DNA from: Lunularia cruciata
Taxonomy: Eukaryota > Streptophyta > Marchantiopsida > Lunulariales > Lunulariaceae
Direction: 5' to 3'
DNA: 64,000 nt
Assembly (NCBI GenBank): GCA_948567375.1
Contig: OX419755.1
Coordinates: 56,989,945 to 57,053,944, forward strand
Shown: in pieces, positions 33,004-44,636 of the stretch
Layout: the number at the start of each line of letters is the position of its first letter
How positions within the stretch are numbered: the first letter of the stretch is position 1
Position numbers and translations under genes: made by a program
The notes under the pieces: model-generated
Database searches by the model: none
Told to the model about the DNA's origin: nothing
What the model saw: the letters and a program-made list of their open reading frames with translations, nothing else

Positions 33004-33179
33004 GGTGACCTAGCATTGGAGGTGACCTTGGCTGTTTTGGTTACTCTATCCTTGTATGGGCTACGGTTATAAGTTCTAGTTTATCCTTGTTTAAAGGAGG
33101 AGTCAAGTGATTGATTGTTTGTCTAGAACTTCCCGCTTAGTGATAAATTGTTGCAAGGTTACTAACCCCAAGACAAGAG

Positions 33180-33190
33180 TTAAGGGGGAG
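33180..33190 (+). other. Polypurine tract of copia-1
   Basis: TTAAGGGGGAG lies two bases before the 3' LTR, at the expected place. Confidence 0.8.
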
Positions 33191-33192
33191 TT

Positions 33193-33458
33193 TGTTAGGT
33201 TTTACTCTTATGCCTTAGGTTTACCATGCATTTGGGATTTCTCTCTCGCAGGTTTATGGTGAGAGTAAACTGAGAGAAGAGTGGAGAGAAGTAAACTAAG
33301 AGAAGAGCACTGGACTTGCATGGGAGAAATGGTGGTGAGCCCGAGTCAGTAAAGTTTTTTCCTGAAGCATTCTTGTGGATGTAGTCTCACAAAGAGGTGA
33401 CCACGTCTCTTTGTGTAATGTGTGTATGTTGTTTTGGTTTTTGGTCTGTAATCAAACA
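33193..33458 (+). repeat. copia-1 3' LTR
   Basis: Starts TGTTAGGTTTTACTC and ends TAATCAAACA. It pairs with 6972-7203 and is followed by the target duplication ATATA. Confidence 0.88.
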
Positions 33459-35480
33459 ATATAAATGCTTGTATGAACAATTAAAATGTTAATTAAATAT
33501 GGTTTTTGACTCAACATGTTATTTGGTTGGCAGACCCTCTCACGTTGGTCAAGCACTAGGGGCATGTATATTTAAACCAGGGCTGGTGTAATTCATAAGA
33601 AAACATCTCACCCAAAGAGAAGCACTGGAGGTTTACAAGGCAATGATTGCATTGAAGCTAGCAATAATCACATGCACAAGTTATTAGCTTTATAGTATAT
33701 AAAGAAAAATGAATTTTTCTTATGATAGCAATTATTTTATCTAATATAAAAGATAAGAATTAAAATTATTGATCTTTTAAAAATATTTATTAAATCTAGT
33801 AAAAACCTTTCAAAGCACATACTTTTTGTTAGTAAATGTATAAGAACTACTTAAATTTAGCTACAAATCTTCATTTTAGACCCTCCTTATCATCCTTTAG
33901 TTCTATTCTAATCTCCACTATGAACTTAGAACTCATAAACCGTGACCAAATTTAAAAGATAATATATGATAGTTCTGGTTTATATCTCTATATTAAATAT
34001 CTAAATAATGTGAAATGCAGTTAGATAAGGTTAGAGTGATCCTTGGAAATTCCTTACTAGCAAATCAAGATGACCATACAAAAAAATTTTATATTAAAGT
34101 TCTAAGCACTTATTTCCTAACTTCATTACATCATATAGACAAAAGATGTTAATAGTATACTCATTAAAGGTAACTGATTATTTTAGATATAAAATACTAT
34201 CTCATTTATTATAAATATAAAATACTATCTCATTATCATCTTTGAATTACAATGCTTGGATCGACAATCATAATAAGAGTAGTCTCCAATTATAGTATCA
34301 TCTTATAAATAATATCTTTTTTTCCTCTTTCCTCTCTTTCAAGACCTTGGTCTTTATTATCCCCTTCTCAGAAAGAATCTGTAATTATGTTATTTCTTTT
34401 CCTTTTGACCTCCTTCTCTTGACCTCCCATTCAAATCGATAAAATAAGCAATCTAGTAAATGATGCAAATTCTTAACATGATAAAATAAGACTCTTCGTA
34501 GTGATATTTCTATCAAGAAACCTCATTTAATAAAGATATTTTACTTGAACAAACTCCAAGTGTAAATACACTTGCAGTCTAGGGATCAAATACCCATTTG
34601 AGGATAAGGACTTCCACTTGAATTACATAGGATTAACTGGAGTTTTGACAAACCTCCTTTGAAGCACACCCTTTACTTGAAGAAACATCATTGATCCAAA
34701 CATTGCAATCCAATGAATAACATTGAAGAATAACAAAATGAATGTAAAAATTCCAAACTCATTCATTGAAAGAATACTTGCTAGTAAATTTTTATAATTT
34801 CCAAATTGAATTTGAAGATCCTTCTTAGAATCCAACTCAAAAACCTTCCAATCCTTTTAGTTAAATACTAAACAAGTAGCCAAATTGCTCTATCTAATCT
34901 CTTTTTTACGGTTGTTGTATAAGTTTTCATTCAAGTCCTGAATTATCATCTTGTTTTGCTCTTCTTTTGAATAGTTTCTCCATTTTCTATTGCATAATTT
35001 TTTCTCCAATATTATATGATAAATAACCCTCCAAATTATTTAGTTATTAGCTAAATTTTAGACACTAGAATAAATGAATAAATATATTCTCTTGGAAATA
35101 TCATTCAAATAATATCATATTCTTTGAAAGAATACCGCCTATAATTTTATGCTCATATATAATTCTCATTTATTACTTACATATATGTATATATGTAAAC
35201 GGTATCTTAAAAGTTTCTTGGTCTCAATTGGTGGATCATCTTAACATAGGACCAAAATGATAGATCATAAAAAAAAATCAATTAATTTATGAATATGTAA
35301 CTCAAGTCTCTCTTTGGACACCATATCCTTCAATTCAGGTCAGACGGAGGAGATGAATACCTATCCATAAAATTCACGCATTTTTGCAACATCATGGCAT
35401 CCAATGCAAATAGAGCTACAGTTACAATCCACAACAAAATGAGTTGCAAAACACAAGAATTATTATATGTAGAGGCTGGT
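33459..35480. other. AT-rich spacer, no gene seen
   Basis: Very AT-rich, with stops in all frames. Short direct repeats occur (a TATAAAATACTATCTCATT block twice near 34190-34235). No recognisable coding block or structured RNA. Confidence 0.6.
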
Positions 35481-35481
35481 A

Positions 35482-35810
35482 TGCTATGCTAAACAAGACT
35501 CATGTGCCTAAAATCTATTGGGCAGAAATTGTTGCATGTGCAATTTACTTAATGAATAGATGTCCATCCATAGTTTTTCCTTTTTTCATTTACATAGAGG
35601 CATTTTAAAGAACTAAGCTTGACTTGACATATCTAAAAATCCTTGGTTGTGTGTGTTTTGTGCACACTCTATATGAGAAGCACAACAAGCTTGATCCTAA
35701 AGCTATGTATTGTGTATTCTTAGGTTTGATCTATAGGAAAAGGGCTATAGATGTTATGATCCCTCTATGCAAAATATTGTATGTATCTTGAGATGTTGTG
35801 TTTGATGAGC
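35482..35810 (+). pseudogene. copia-2 integrase remnant
   Basis: Reads THVPKIYWAEIVACAIYLMN then RCPS, followed by LKILGCVCFVH and KLDPKAMYCVFLGL, the end of the copia integrase core and the GKF-like insert. Stops interrupt it. The catalytic triad is not covered. Confidence 0.75.
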
Positions 35811-36228
35811 GGAAGGCTGGTATGCATTGCTTGAGCCTCTTCTTGCTCCTTGATTGCCTATTGAGGAAATCATGTTGATCAACATATAGAATCCACTATT
35901 GAAGGTAATGGAGTGGTAGAAGCTTAAAATGTGCAATGTTTGTGGTCTAGTAGAGTGCACTATAGACCAAAGTCTAACCCAAACCTAATAGTAGAGTAGT
36001 TTCTGATGCTCACATTTTAGATTGCCCTAGGGATGCCACAAGTGCAATGGCAGATGTAGGAAGGAGCATTGATGGTTCTACAATGGACCATTTGCCTTGA
36101 CATTTGAGCAAAGTCAGACATCCAATTCAATAGTTCATGCATGAGGGTTCCATGCCTCTCATTATGCATATATGGTGAATGTGCTCCAAGAACAAGAGCA
36201 AAATACTATTCAACATGTATTGAAAAAC

Positions 36229-36870
36229 AAGCAATGGGTGGTAGCTATGGATGAGGAGATTGATGCCCTAAGCCAACAACAACCTTAGGAGTTAGTGAAC
36301 TTACTACTTGGTAAGAAGATGATTGGCTATAGAGGGATGTACAAGATCAAGCAAAAATAGGATGATTCTTTGAGTAGGTATAAAGCTAGGTTGGTAATCA
36401 AGGTTATGCACAAGAGCATGGAATCGATTATGATGAGACATTTAGTCCTATTGTTAAGATGACTATATTTCAAATAGTAGTAGTAGTAGTAACAATTAAT
36501 AAGCATTGGAAGTTGCATCAAATGGATGTGAAGAATGCCTTCTTGAATAGAGGTCTTCAAGAAGAGGTGTATATGGTGCAAACACTTGGGTATAAAGACC
36601 TAAATTTTTCTGCAAGTGTGCAAGTTGCAGAGGTCTTATATGGATTCAAGCAAGCTCCTAGAGCTTGGTATAGTAAAATCATTGGTGTTTTGTAGGAACA
36701 TGGGTTCAAAGTATACAATTCAGACTCCTCACTCTATTTACTGAGTACATCAAGTTGTTTCATTGTCAATACAACCTATATAGATGATTTGATATTGAGT
36801 GGGAGTCGTGAGAAGTAGATTCAATAGATTAAGCATAGATTGTAGGTTGAGTTTGAGATAGACTTGGGGA
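36229..36870 (+). pseudogene. copia-2 reverse transcriptase remnant
   Basis: Blocks: WVVAMDEEIDAL, then HWKLHQMDVKNAFLNRGLQE, EVYM, VLYGFKQAPRAWYSKI and YIDDLILSGS, the catalytic motif. A short TAG/AGT microsatellite (about 36474-36493) has grown inside the frame, and many stops occur. Confidence 0.82.
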
Positions 36871-37289
36871 GTTAAGATAATTTCTTGTAGTTGAGTTCAT
36901 CAAGGATGGTGAAGCTATGTGGTTGTTGTAGCAAAAGTATGCTATCAACATGCTTTCCAAGTATGGTATGACAATGTGCAAGCCAATCTTCACACCCTTA
37001 AAACAAAATTAAAAGTTGAGTCTTATTGAGAGGGACTCAACTTTAAAGATCTTGTTATGTACAAATAGATGGTGGGGATTTTGATCTACCTCAATATCAC
37101 TAGGCCAGACCTGAGCTATGCTTTGGGACTTATGAGTCAATTCATAGAGACTCCTTGGAAGTCAGATCTTGATGCAATTTGGAGAATTATGCTATATGTG
37201 AAGTTCACTATATAGTTTGGAATTCATTATATAGCCATAGAGAGTGTGTAGTTGCATGGATTTATAAATGAAAGTGGACTTGGAGTACT

Positions 37290-37691
37290 TTGGAAAGGCA
37301 ATCCACATCTGTTTATGCTTTCAGCTTGGTGAGTGCAACTATTAGTTGGTCCTCAAAGAAGCAAGCTACAATATCCTTATCTTCTTGCAAGGCAAAGTAC
37401 AAAGGTGTGGCCAACATTGCATGTGAGGCAGTTTGGTTTTGGAGATTACTTGTTGACATTGATGAATTTATCTCTGGTGTGATGGTTATCTATGCAAATA
37501 ACAAGCGTAGTATTAGACTTGCTAGTAATCCCATGTTTCATGCTAGGACAAAACACATTGAGGTGCAACATCACTTCATTGGAGAGAAGGTACCAGTAGG
37601 TGAGACAAATCTCATATTTCTAAGTACAAATGAGCATATAGCTGACATCTTTACAAACATATTACCTAAAGACACATTTGATGTGGTCTGA
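37290..37691 (+). pseudogene. copia-2 RNase H
   Basis: An uninterrupted 133-codon piece: SWSSKKQATISLSSCKAKYK, GVANIACEAVWFWRLL, YANNKRSIRLASNPMFHART, KHIEVQHHFI and HIADIFTNILP. Copia RNase H usually has SSTEAEY where this has SSCKAKY, so an acidic active-site residue is lost. The canonical Asp at the DN(x)SA position is Asn-Asn here. Catalytically dead. Confidence 0.85.
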
Positions 37692-37735
37692 GATCAGTAA
37701 GGTGTAAAATGCATTGATAGGAGCTTGAAAAGGAG

Positions 37736-37990
37736 TGTTGAGACTCCAAGCTCTTTATAGGTTTGAACTAGTTCTTGGTTAGATTGAACTTGTATAGCAC
37801 TATGTTCACACTTAGTACACTTGTTACAAAGTTAGTTAGAAAGCCACTGCCTACATGTTGCACTAGGTTCTTGGCCTACCTTCCTTTGTGCACATTTTTC
37901 TCAAATCTGTTTATATATTAGGGTGTTTTGGCTACGTAGATCATTCTCTTGGTTTATCTCCACTCTCTACCAAAGTTTTGACCATTGAGT
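37736..37990 (+). repeat. copia-2 3' LTR (right end approximate)
   Basis: Begins TGTTGAGACTCC right after the purine tract GAAAAGGAG (37726-37735). The right boundary is uncertain; no 5' partner is present. Confidence 0.55.
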
Positions 37991-38157
37991 TCTCCTAATG
38001 AGGTATAATGAGGTATATGACTCCACTAAATCTATCTAAGGGTGCTCAAAGTAAATTTGATAATGAGGTATATAGTACACTATATAAAAAGGAGTAAATG
38101 TCAAAAGGATGTATAGCTCCTTAAAGATAGTTCTTAAAATACATAAGGAATGCATTA

Positions 38158-39724
38158 TCAACTATGAGCATATTTGTGAGTGATAGACCTAAAGTAGTAA
38201 TGCACTATAAGGCTAATGAGTGAAATCTCTCCCAACAATCTCAATACCATCATCTCTATCAAGTTTAGCCATGAGCCAAGATCTATTGTGTATTCCATCG
38301 GATAACAAGCCTCCATCTCACATGGACCAAAGGAGACGCTTGACATCTACTTGGGTGCTATCGGTCCAAATTGTAACCCCAAAGTGTGTCAAACAAAACT
38401 CCATGACTCTCTAACTCTAGGTAAAGGAACACACCTAGACCTCCATGTAGCTCTATAATGAGACCATCCATGATGTTGCATGATATCACACCATTGAAAA
38501 CCTAGTTGGTTTTTATCCCACATATGTCCATTAGGCATCCAACATCCAACACTAATATCTTCCTCCATCTTACATGGCATAAATGATATAAGGAATGAAT
38601 GATCTAAATAAAGCCATCCTCTCAATCAACATCTTAAGTCTAGAAAGCTTATGAAAGAGTGTCATTGTACTCTCCTTGTATCATTTGGTCTCCTTTGCTG
38701 CATGTCCAAAACAAGGTGGGGTTGCAAGATCATATGAAAGTCATGGTCACAAAGGAACAACCTCAACATTGGAGGTGATCACACTAGGCTCTCCCATAGG
38801 CCCTCCATAAAGATGAGGCTTATTCTACATCTCATGAGTATGAGTAGGAGCCTCAGTCCAAGAGGCAAGGACTCAATCCATGTATGCTCCACCTCCACGT
38901 CCATGTCCACCTTCCTTCCTTGACTTCCACTCTCCAATGATCAATGATCAACATCTCTCTATTTGAAGAATGACAATGATCAACATCTCTCTATTTGAGT
39001 ACCACAAGAGAGACTCTCTACAAAGTCGGTCTGAGTCAATGAAAAACTACTCTCTCTCTATAGTCAGTCTTAGTCCATGTTGCTATGTGAATCTTCATAC
39101 TTTCATATGCATAAGCTTGTTGGGTGTTTACTTACACTCTCATGGTAATAAACAACTCTCTCTCATAAAGCTCATCATTTTATTGATATTCCAAGGCCAT
39201 GGCACACCAAAAAGATATCAGGCTATCAACTCTACATGCTTACTCTAGGATATCCCAAAGTACTCTTCCTTCTTGGCTAGACTACACTCTCTTTCCATTA
39301 GAGTACGCTTTCTCTTAAGAACAAGTGGCTCTCTTTATGCTAAGTCTCTCTCCATCTCCAAAACTGCACACTTTTTCTCCACTAAAGCACCCTCCCTGGC
39401 AAGAGCCACATCCTCTCTAACCGCTTATCATACAAGACTCAAAAGATTAAAGGATGGACTCATATCCTTGCACCCTAACCTTGCTATGAGAAACTTGACT
39501 ACCTCATTGCCTACTCTCACAACTGCTCTCATTAAGCCACTTGCCCCTAGCATGTCAATGCAAGTAGAGTCCTTGCTAGAAACATGATGATGAGTGCCAT
39601 CTAAAGAGAGAATGTCATCTACATTAACATCATGTGTAGGAGGTGTAGGAGGGTTACCTAGAGGGAGAGGGGTATCTAGCAAAAGAGTGTCATGTACAAC
39701 CTCATGATGTTCCTCTGTGCACAA
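38158..39724 (-). pseudogene. Eroded minus-strand coding sequence of unknown origin
   Basis: Two broken blocks. 38158-38625 reads WSHYRATWRSRCVPLPRVRE then MSSVSFGPCEMEACYPMEYT in one frame with two stops. 39260-39724 includes NVDDILSLDGTHHHVSSKDS, then after two stops DVALAREGALVEKKCAVLEM, whose spacing looks like a coiled coil. I do not recognise the protein. The pattern fits an old transposable-element gag or accessory frame. The two blocks are in different frames and may be unrelated. Confidence 0.35.
38938..39000. repeat. Short tandem duplication
   Basis: A unit reading CAATGATCAACATCTC (plus TCTATTTGA) occurs twice, starting about 35 bp apart. Confidence 0.7.
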
Positions 39725-41298
39725 TAAAATTCAAAATCAACACAAACTATATAGTTCAACATGGCATTACAAAAGAAAAAACACAAGGCAAGCTTTACTC
39801 AAAAATCAATATTAAGTAATATTTGGAAGTGGGATAAAAATTGGAAGTTTGATAGCAAAACAAAAAAATTCAACCTATGTGGCTTGTGGATTATCATTCA
39901 ACATGTAAAACAATCATGGGGTTTAGTATCATACACCTTAGAATAATTGAAAATATAAGAAACTCCATTCAACTTTCTTAAGTGTTCAAACTTTCTTAAA
40001 TGGTTGAAATAGAACTCTCAACTCATGATAACTACATAAGTTTGAATCCTCTACATCTACCTTCATGCACCCTCCTCTTTGTGCTCATACTCATATGATC
40101 CATGGACATCATGTTCCTTGTTTGGACCAAGGAGAGTACCATCATCCTCTCTTATGAATCTACCCTCCAAAAATAGATAGGTGAGGAGATGTCCAACAAA
40201 CAACTGCTTGAAGCATCTCCCATCAGGGTGTCAGATCTACTTCTCCAAAAAGACCAACTCTACCTCAATTGCAATAATAATCAGCTCTCCTTAATCATAG
40301 TCTTCTCTTGTCCTCTCAACCTTACTTTTCACGTTCAAAACCATATATCCATGTATTGCCTTTGGATGCATGGTGGATGTGAGGACACAATTGAACATTA
40401 GAAAAGTGGCCTCCAATCTCTATACACACATTGTCTAACAAGGTACTTTTGGGCAGTGAGGTCTCTTCCCAAAATCCATTCTTCTATGCACAAGTAAGGT
40501 ACTACTCTCCTTTTTCCTCATGTCCCAACATGTAGTGCAAAGGCATCTTTGATAAGCCCAAGAGTGAGAGAGAAATGTCTTTTATGCACCAAACTTGTGT
40601 GAGTAGTGTAGTCCCACAATCTCACAAACTTAGTGTAGATAAGAATCTACACCCACAAACATACAAATGTAACTTAAAGCCAACCTTTCAACAATGCAAC
40701 TAATAAGAGTAAAGATGAACAACAAACAACTCAAAAATGGGAAGGCAAGATTGCCCATAGTGTGGGAATTAGAGGAGTACCGCTTGGAAGGCTAAGGTTT
40801 GGAGTGAATCACTCATAGCATGTAGGGTCATGCAATGAGGATTGTTATAGAAGATGGGGTGGGGAAGATTGTTGGCTTTAACGAGTAGAAACCAAGGATT
40901 GGTCAAATGACATGCCGGGGTTGCTCATAGTGCATAGGGTCTTAGGACGGACATTGTTGGGAAGGGCAGAATCACCCATAGTGAGAGTCCTATAAAGTAT
41001 GATTGCTAGGGAATGGAAGGTATGCTCAGGACCACCAATAGCAAGGGATGGCGGGCAGAGGATTGGTCAAAGAGCAAAGCCAAAATCATTGTAGCATGAG
41101 GAGTGGGAGGAGCTGGGGCAAGAGGTTGATAGCAAACCCTAACCCTACTTTGTTGGGGTTGGCCAATTTCTTGGAGGCAAGAGTGAGATTGTTTTGGAAG
41201 TTGAACAAGTGCAAAACAAAAGCATCCATAATTCACCAATCTCAATTTGAAAATCACAAAATATACTTCAATTTAGGCAAGAAAATCAAATATAATAT
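39725..41298. other. Spacer, no recognisable gene
   Basis: No domain or repeat recognised. Between 40750 and 41050 a degenerate pattern CATAGTG...AGGGTC recurs several times ('ccatagtgtggg', 'catagcatgtaggg', 'catagtgcataggg', 'catagtgagag'), suggesting an old minisatellite or repeated protein code. Confidence 0.4.
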
Positions 41299-41697
41299 TG
41301 TAAAAAACCAAGACCAAGGAGAGAAATAGGAGAATGGAAAATCACATTGTGACACTTGAATGTGGGAAAACTCCAATGCTTAGCATAAGCTTTGGCTCTT
41401 GTATTTATAGGGATCATACAAGGCTCATGAGAAGCTTCCTTGAGCCACTTTTTTGGAGTGCAAGCCAAGTTAATTGAGAAACTTCTCAAGAAGCGTCCTT
41501 CTAGGAGCTACTTACTTGGCATGCAAGCTAAGTTAGTAAGAAGCTTCTAAAAGCTACCTACTTGGAATGCAAGCTAAGCTAACCAAGAAGCTTCCCAAGA
41601 AGCTTCCTAGATACTTCTAGAATATTCTAGGCCCACTTGTCTTATTTGCTACTTCGTTAGCCCTACTAACTTTGTCGCTAAACTCCATATTGTTACA
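41299..41697 (-). mobile_element. Solo LTR of the chromodomain gypsy family
   Basis: It aligns end to end with 19585-20007. The 5 bp on either side are identical, AATAT (41294-41298 and 41698-41702). In element sense it starts TGTAACAATATGG and ends TTTTTTACA. The TATA box (TATAAATA) and several GAAGCTTC motifs are kept. It shows that the family has inserted at least twice here and lost one interior by recombination. Confidence 0.92.
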
Positions 41698-44003
41698 AAT
41701 ATAGACTTTTAGGCCCAATAAATCAAGATCTCTCTCTTGAATATTTTTCACTAATTGTATAATTTGATCCTTGGCCAACAATGCCCAATTTATAAACATC
41801 ATGTAATTGCCCTTTGAATGGAACTGAATTAATTATTCTCCTTCTTTAAACTCCTCCATGTTTGGCATATCAAAAACCTTTTCATATTCACTCATGCTTC
41901 TCATTGCTAACTATTGCTTGTTGCCTCTGCTTATGAGTCCTTCCTTCAACCTTCAACTAGTGATAATTACCTTTCACTCTAAATTGGCACTTCTAATGCT
42001 CTTTTGATGCTCTTTTGTCCTTCCCTTTGAAAAGATGTATCCCTTTGTCCCTCCATCCTTCCCTTTGAAAATCCATCCCTTTGTCCCAAATTCCTCTATT
42101 CTAAAATCTATGACCCTCCTTCTACCACTATTTCTATCCCTTTGAAATCCATCCTAGTGTTTTTTCCCTTCAACTTGGCGTCCTTCCCTTTTATACATTT
42201 TGTGTTTTTGTCCTTTCCTTTGGATTGATACTTTGTATCCCTCCCTTTGTTCAAAAAGAATCTATCCCTCCCCTTGATTCTCTTCTCCATGAACAACTTT
42301 TTCCTTTCCTTTCAAAAAATATCTGCTTTAAACCCTCTCTATCCCTTCTCTTTTCTTTCCATTTCTTACAAACCTCTCTTCTCTTCTTTGAACTTTTTTG
42401 AAGATTTGTACCTTCCTAAATCTCTTCATTTTCTTCTAAAATCTCTCTTGTTTCTATTTCTCTCTGAAATCTTCTAAAATCTTCTCTCATTTCTATTTCT
42501 TTATGTGAAATCTGTCTTTTTTTCCTCTTTCTCTTGAAATCTTGTCCTCTTGTTTATTTGAAACCTCTCGTGTCATTTATCTCTTCCACCCCTCCAACCT
42601 CCTTTTTGTTTAATATTTTGGATTTCAACCTTTGGACCCTCATGCTACCTTCAAAATTCTCCTACAAGATTTATTTTTTGACCTTTGCTTGTACCAAAGA
42701 TAGCTTATGTTTCTTCTCTTTATACTTGAGTGCACTCTGATTTATTATGCAAGCATCTCCATTATGCAACCAAAAATCTATATTCTCAATAACACCATAT
42801 GGACTAAAACACAAGTGGAAATCTATATCTTGAAAATCAAAATCTATATTCTCTCACTATTTCAAGATCCATATTCCTTTCTACTCAAATCTATATTATG
42901 CAAGATAGAACTTGAATTTCCTTATACTTCCCACCCCAATCTTCTTATAGCCCTATTCTTGTCAATGTCATGTGAATCAATGTACTCCCAATCAATATGC
43001 AATGTGCTCTAAATCAATGTGATATTGAGTCTTGACATGTGAATCAATGTGCTCCTGATCAATATGCAATATGCAATATGCTCTATATCAATGTTATATT
43101 GAATGCACTATGATTACATGCTTAATTCATAATGGAATCACGACATCAAATTATAATTTGCCCCATGAACCAAAAAAATATTCATAGATGATAGGATTTT
43201 TTTCCAAATTTTGACTTCACTTTTTATAGAAGATCCAAATATCCACTTGGCCCTGGTTGTTGTATGCAATACACATTTGCATCACTACTTCTCTAGTCTA
43301 CTCTCTAAGTCTTTGAGGAACTCTCAGATTGTTGGTTTTTAATTAGGTTTCTTTACCTTCTCTAGCAAGAATGCATCCTCCTTGATCATTTAAGTTTGGT
43401 CCTTTGTCCCCTTCTTAAGCTAACTATAGTCTGGGATGTTGCTCTATCCATGTGTTGCTCCTATTGATGAGGAAGTTATGAAATATTATATAGTAGCTTA
43501 CACACTTCATCAAAAAGAAATTCTTATTCTTATTTTTAATTTGCATTCTTAGCTCTAGTAGGGAATGCTATGTGCCTTCAATACACCCATGCAATGCTTG
43601 TTAAGGACTTGTGCTCTTGCAACACATTTGTTAAACTCCATTTTATCCTCAATTTGGAGAAGCTTGAAGGAAGGTACCAAGTGGCTAATTTGCACACACA
43701 TAGAGTTGCTAAGGAGATATTGGTTGTACTCAAAAGAAGAATTTGACTCCCTTTGATTGATATCACCCCACAGTAGTGATTTTTTGATGCAAGTCATGTT
43801 GTGATAGGACCCAATTATCCCTACAACCACACACCTTTTTTTTTCAAAACTCATTGGAACACCCTATCATAACTAGACTTGTATACCAAAACTGCAATGC
43901 AATGCACTCAAAGAACTAAAGAACACTTGTGCACCAAAACTCTTCAATAGACATATTGACAAAAATAAACTCTATACTCATACAGTTCAACCAAAACTCA
44001 CAT
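41698..44003. other. Pyrimidine-rich tract and spacer, no convincing gene
   Basis: From about 41990 to 42560 the plus strand is strongly C/T-rich with degenerate repeats of TTCCCTTTG and CCATCC. Read on the minus strand it encodes a Lys/Gly/Asp-rich repeat (KGKDxK, 42108-42296). 42960-43100 holds a tandem duplication. Beyond that no domain was recognised. Confidence 0.45.
42969..43100. repeat. Tandem duplication of about 70 bp
   Basis: A unit starting GTGAATCAATGTRCTCC and containing ATCAATATGCAAT, then TCAATGTRATATTGA, occurs twice in a row. The second unit has an extra ATGCAAT doublet. Confidence 0.8.
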
Positions 44004-44177
44004 TATCATGTTATGGCTTGCGTAGCCCATGAAAAAGTAAACAAGGGTGGTTTATCTCCATAAAATGGAGTAGGTTGTATGATGGATCCCACGGTTGAGC
44101 TATTGGCATGTGAGCAATATATATGCATCTAAGTGGTTGGCCATGTGGTGTATGATCTGATCCTTTTCAAGGAGTAT

Positions 44178-44187
44178 GATGTATATA
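44178..44187 (+). promoter_or_regulatory. TATA-like box of the unclassified element
   Basis: GTATATAGGT lies about 30 bp upstream of the 141-codon frame. The same region is present in copy 1 only in degraded form. Confidence 0.4.
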
Positions 44188-44210
44188 GGTAGTGGAGAGT
44201 TGAGAGAAAG

Positions 44211-44636
44211 GTGTGTGTTTTAGTTTTAGGAGTCTTGAGTAGTAGGAGGATGTTGAGAGTGTTAGCAAACATGGATACTAGGGCATCAAAGGAAGAATTT
44301 GAAAAGGAGATGTCCTATGCTCCCAATTTACCACTCCCAAATCCTTTTCTCATTAGGTTTTATATTCTAAACCATGATAGCTTTACAAGACTGGATGGTG
44401 GCATATTTTGGGGTGGCATTCATGGAGTCGATGATGGAAAACCCAAGTCATGTCATCCTTGTAATGCTCATTTACAAGCAAGTTTGGGATTTAACAATTT
44501 ATATGATCTTATAGGAGAAGAAGAATTTAAATTCACTCATGAGCTTCAAGGTGGGGTTGTGGGGTCCATTTGTCAAAAATTGAAGACTCTAAATGACAAA
44601 TTTGCAAAATTTTGGATCCCAACAAAGGAAGCATAG
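44211..44636 (+). CDS. 141-residue protein of the unclassified 2.2 kb element
   Basis: An intact frame with protein-like composition: SKEEFEKEMSYAPNLPLPNP, FYILNHDSFTRLDGGIFWGG, NNLYDLIGEEEFKFTHELQG and KLKTLNDKFAKFW. Four Cys residues (CVL near the start, CHPCN and CQKL) do not form a clear zinc motif. The homologous segment in copy 1 (about 20120-20470) keeps many of the same codons but is broken. Translation may begin at an internal Met, since the first 30 residues are less conserved. I recognise no family. Conservation between two copies suggests it was selected while the element was active. Confidence 0.45.
   Translation: MCVLVLGVLSSRRMLRVLANMDTRASKEEFEKEMSYAPNLPLPNPFLIRFYILNHDSFTRLDGGIFWGGIHGVDDGKPKSCHPCNAHLQASLGFNNLYDLIGEEEFKFTHELQGGVVGSICQKLKTLNDKFAKFWIPTKEA

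Larger units (their letters stand above)
6972..33458 (+). mobile_element. Ty1/copia retrotransposon (copia-1), swollen by nested insertions
   Basis: Two related LTRs, 6972-7203 and 33193-33458, flank the block, and the 5 bp outside each are identical (ATATA at 6967-6971 and 33459-33463). The left LTR is followed by an initiator-Met-type primer binding site and the right one is preceded by a purine tract. Copia gag lies at 9584-9908, and copia reverse transcriptase and RNase H at 31956-33003. Protease and integrase are missing. The 22 kb between is other elements, chiefly DNA-methyltransferase gypsy copies A and C. The matching target duplication shows both LTRs belong to one insertion, although the interior was later rearranged and partly deleted. 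Confidence 0.85.
35482..37990 (+). mobile_element. Eroded Ty1/copia element (copia-2), 5' truncated
   Basis: Plus-strand order: integrase C-terminal part (35482-35810), reverse transcriptase (36229-36870), RNase H (37290-37691), PPT and 3' LTR. The frames are heavily broken. No 5' LTR, gag or protease was found. Confidence 0.8.
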
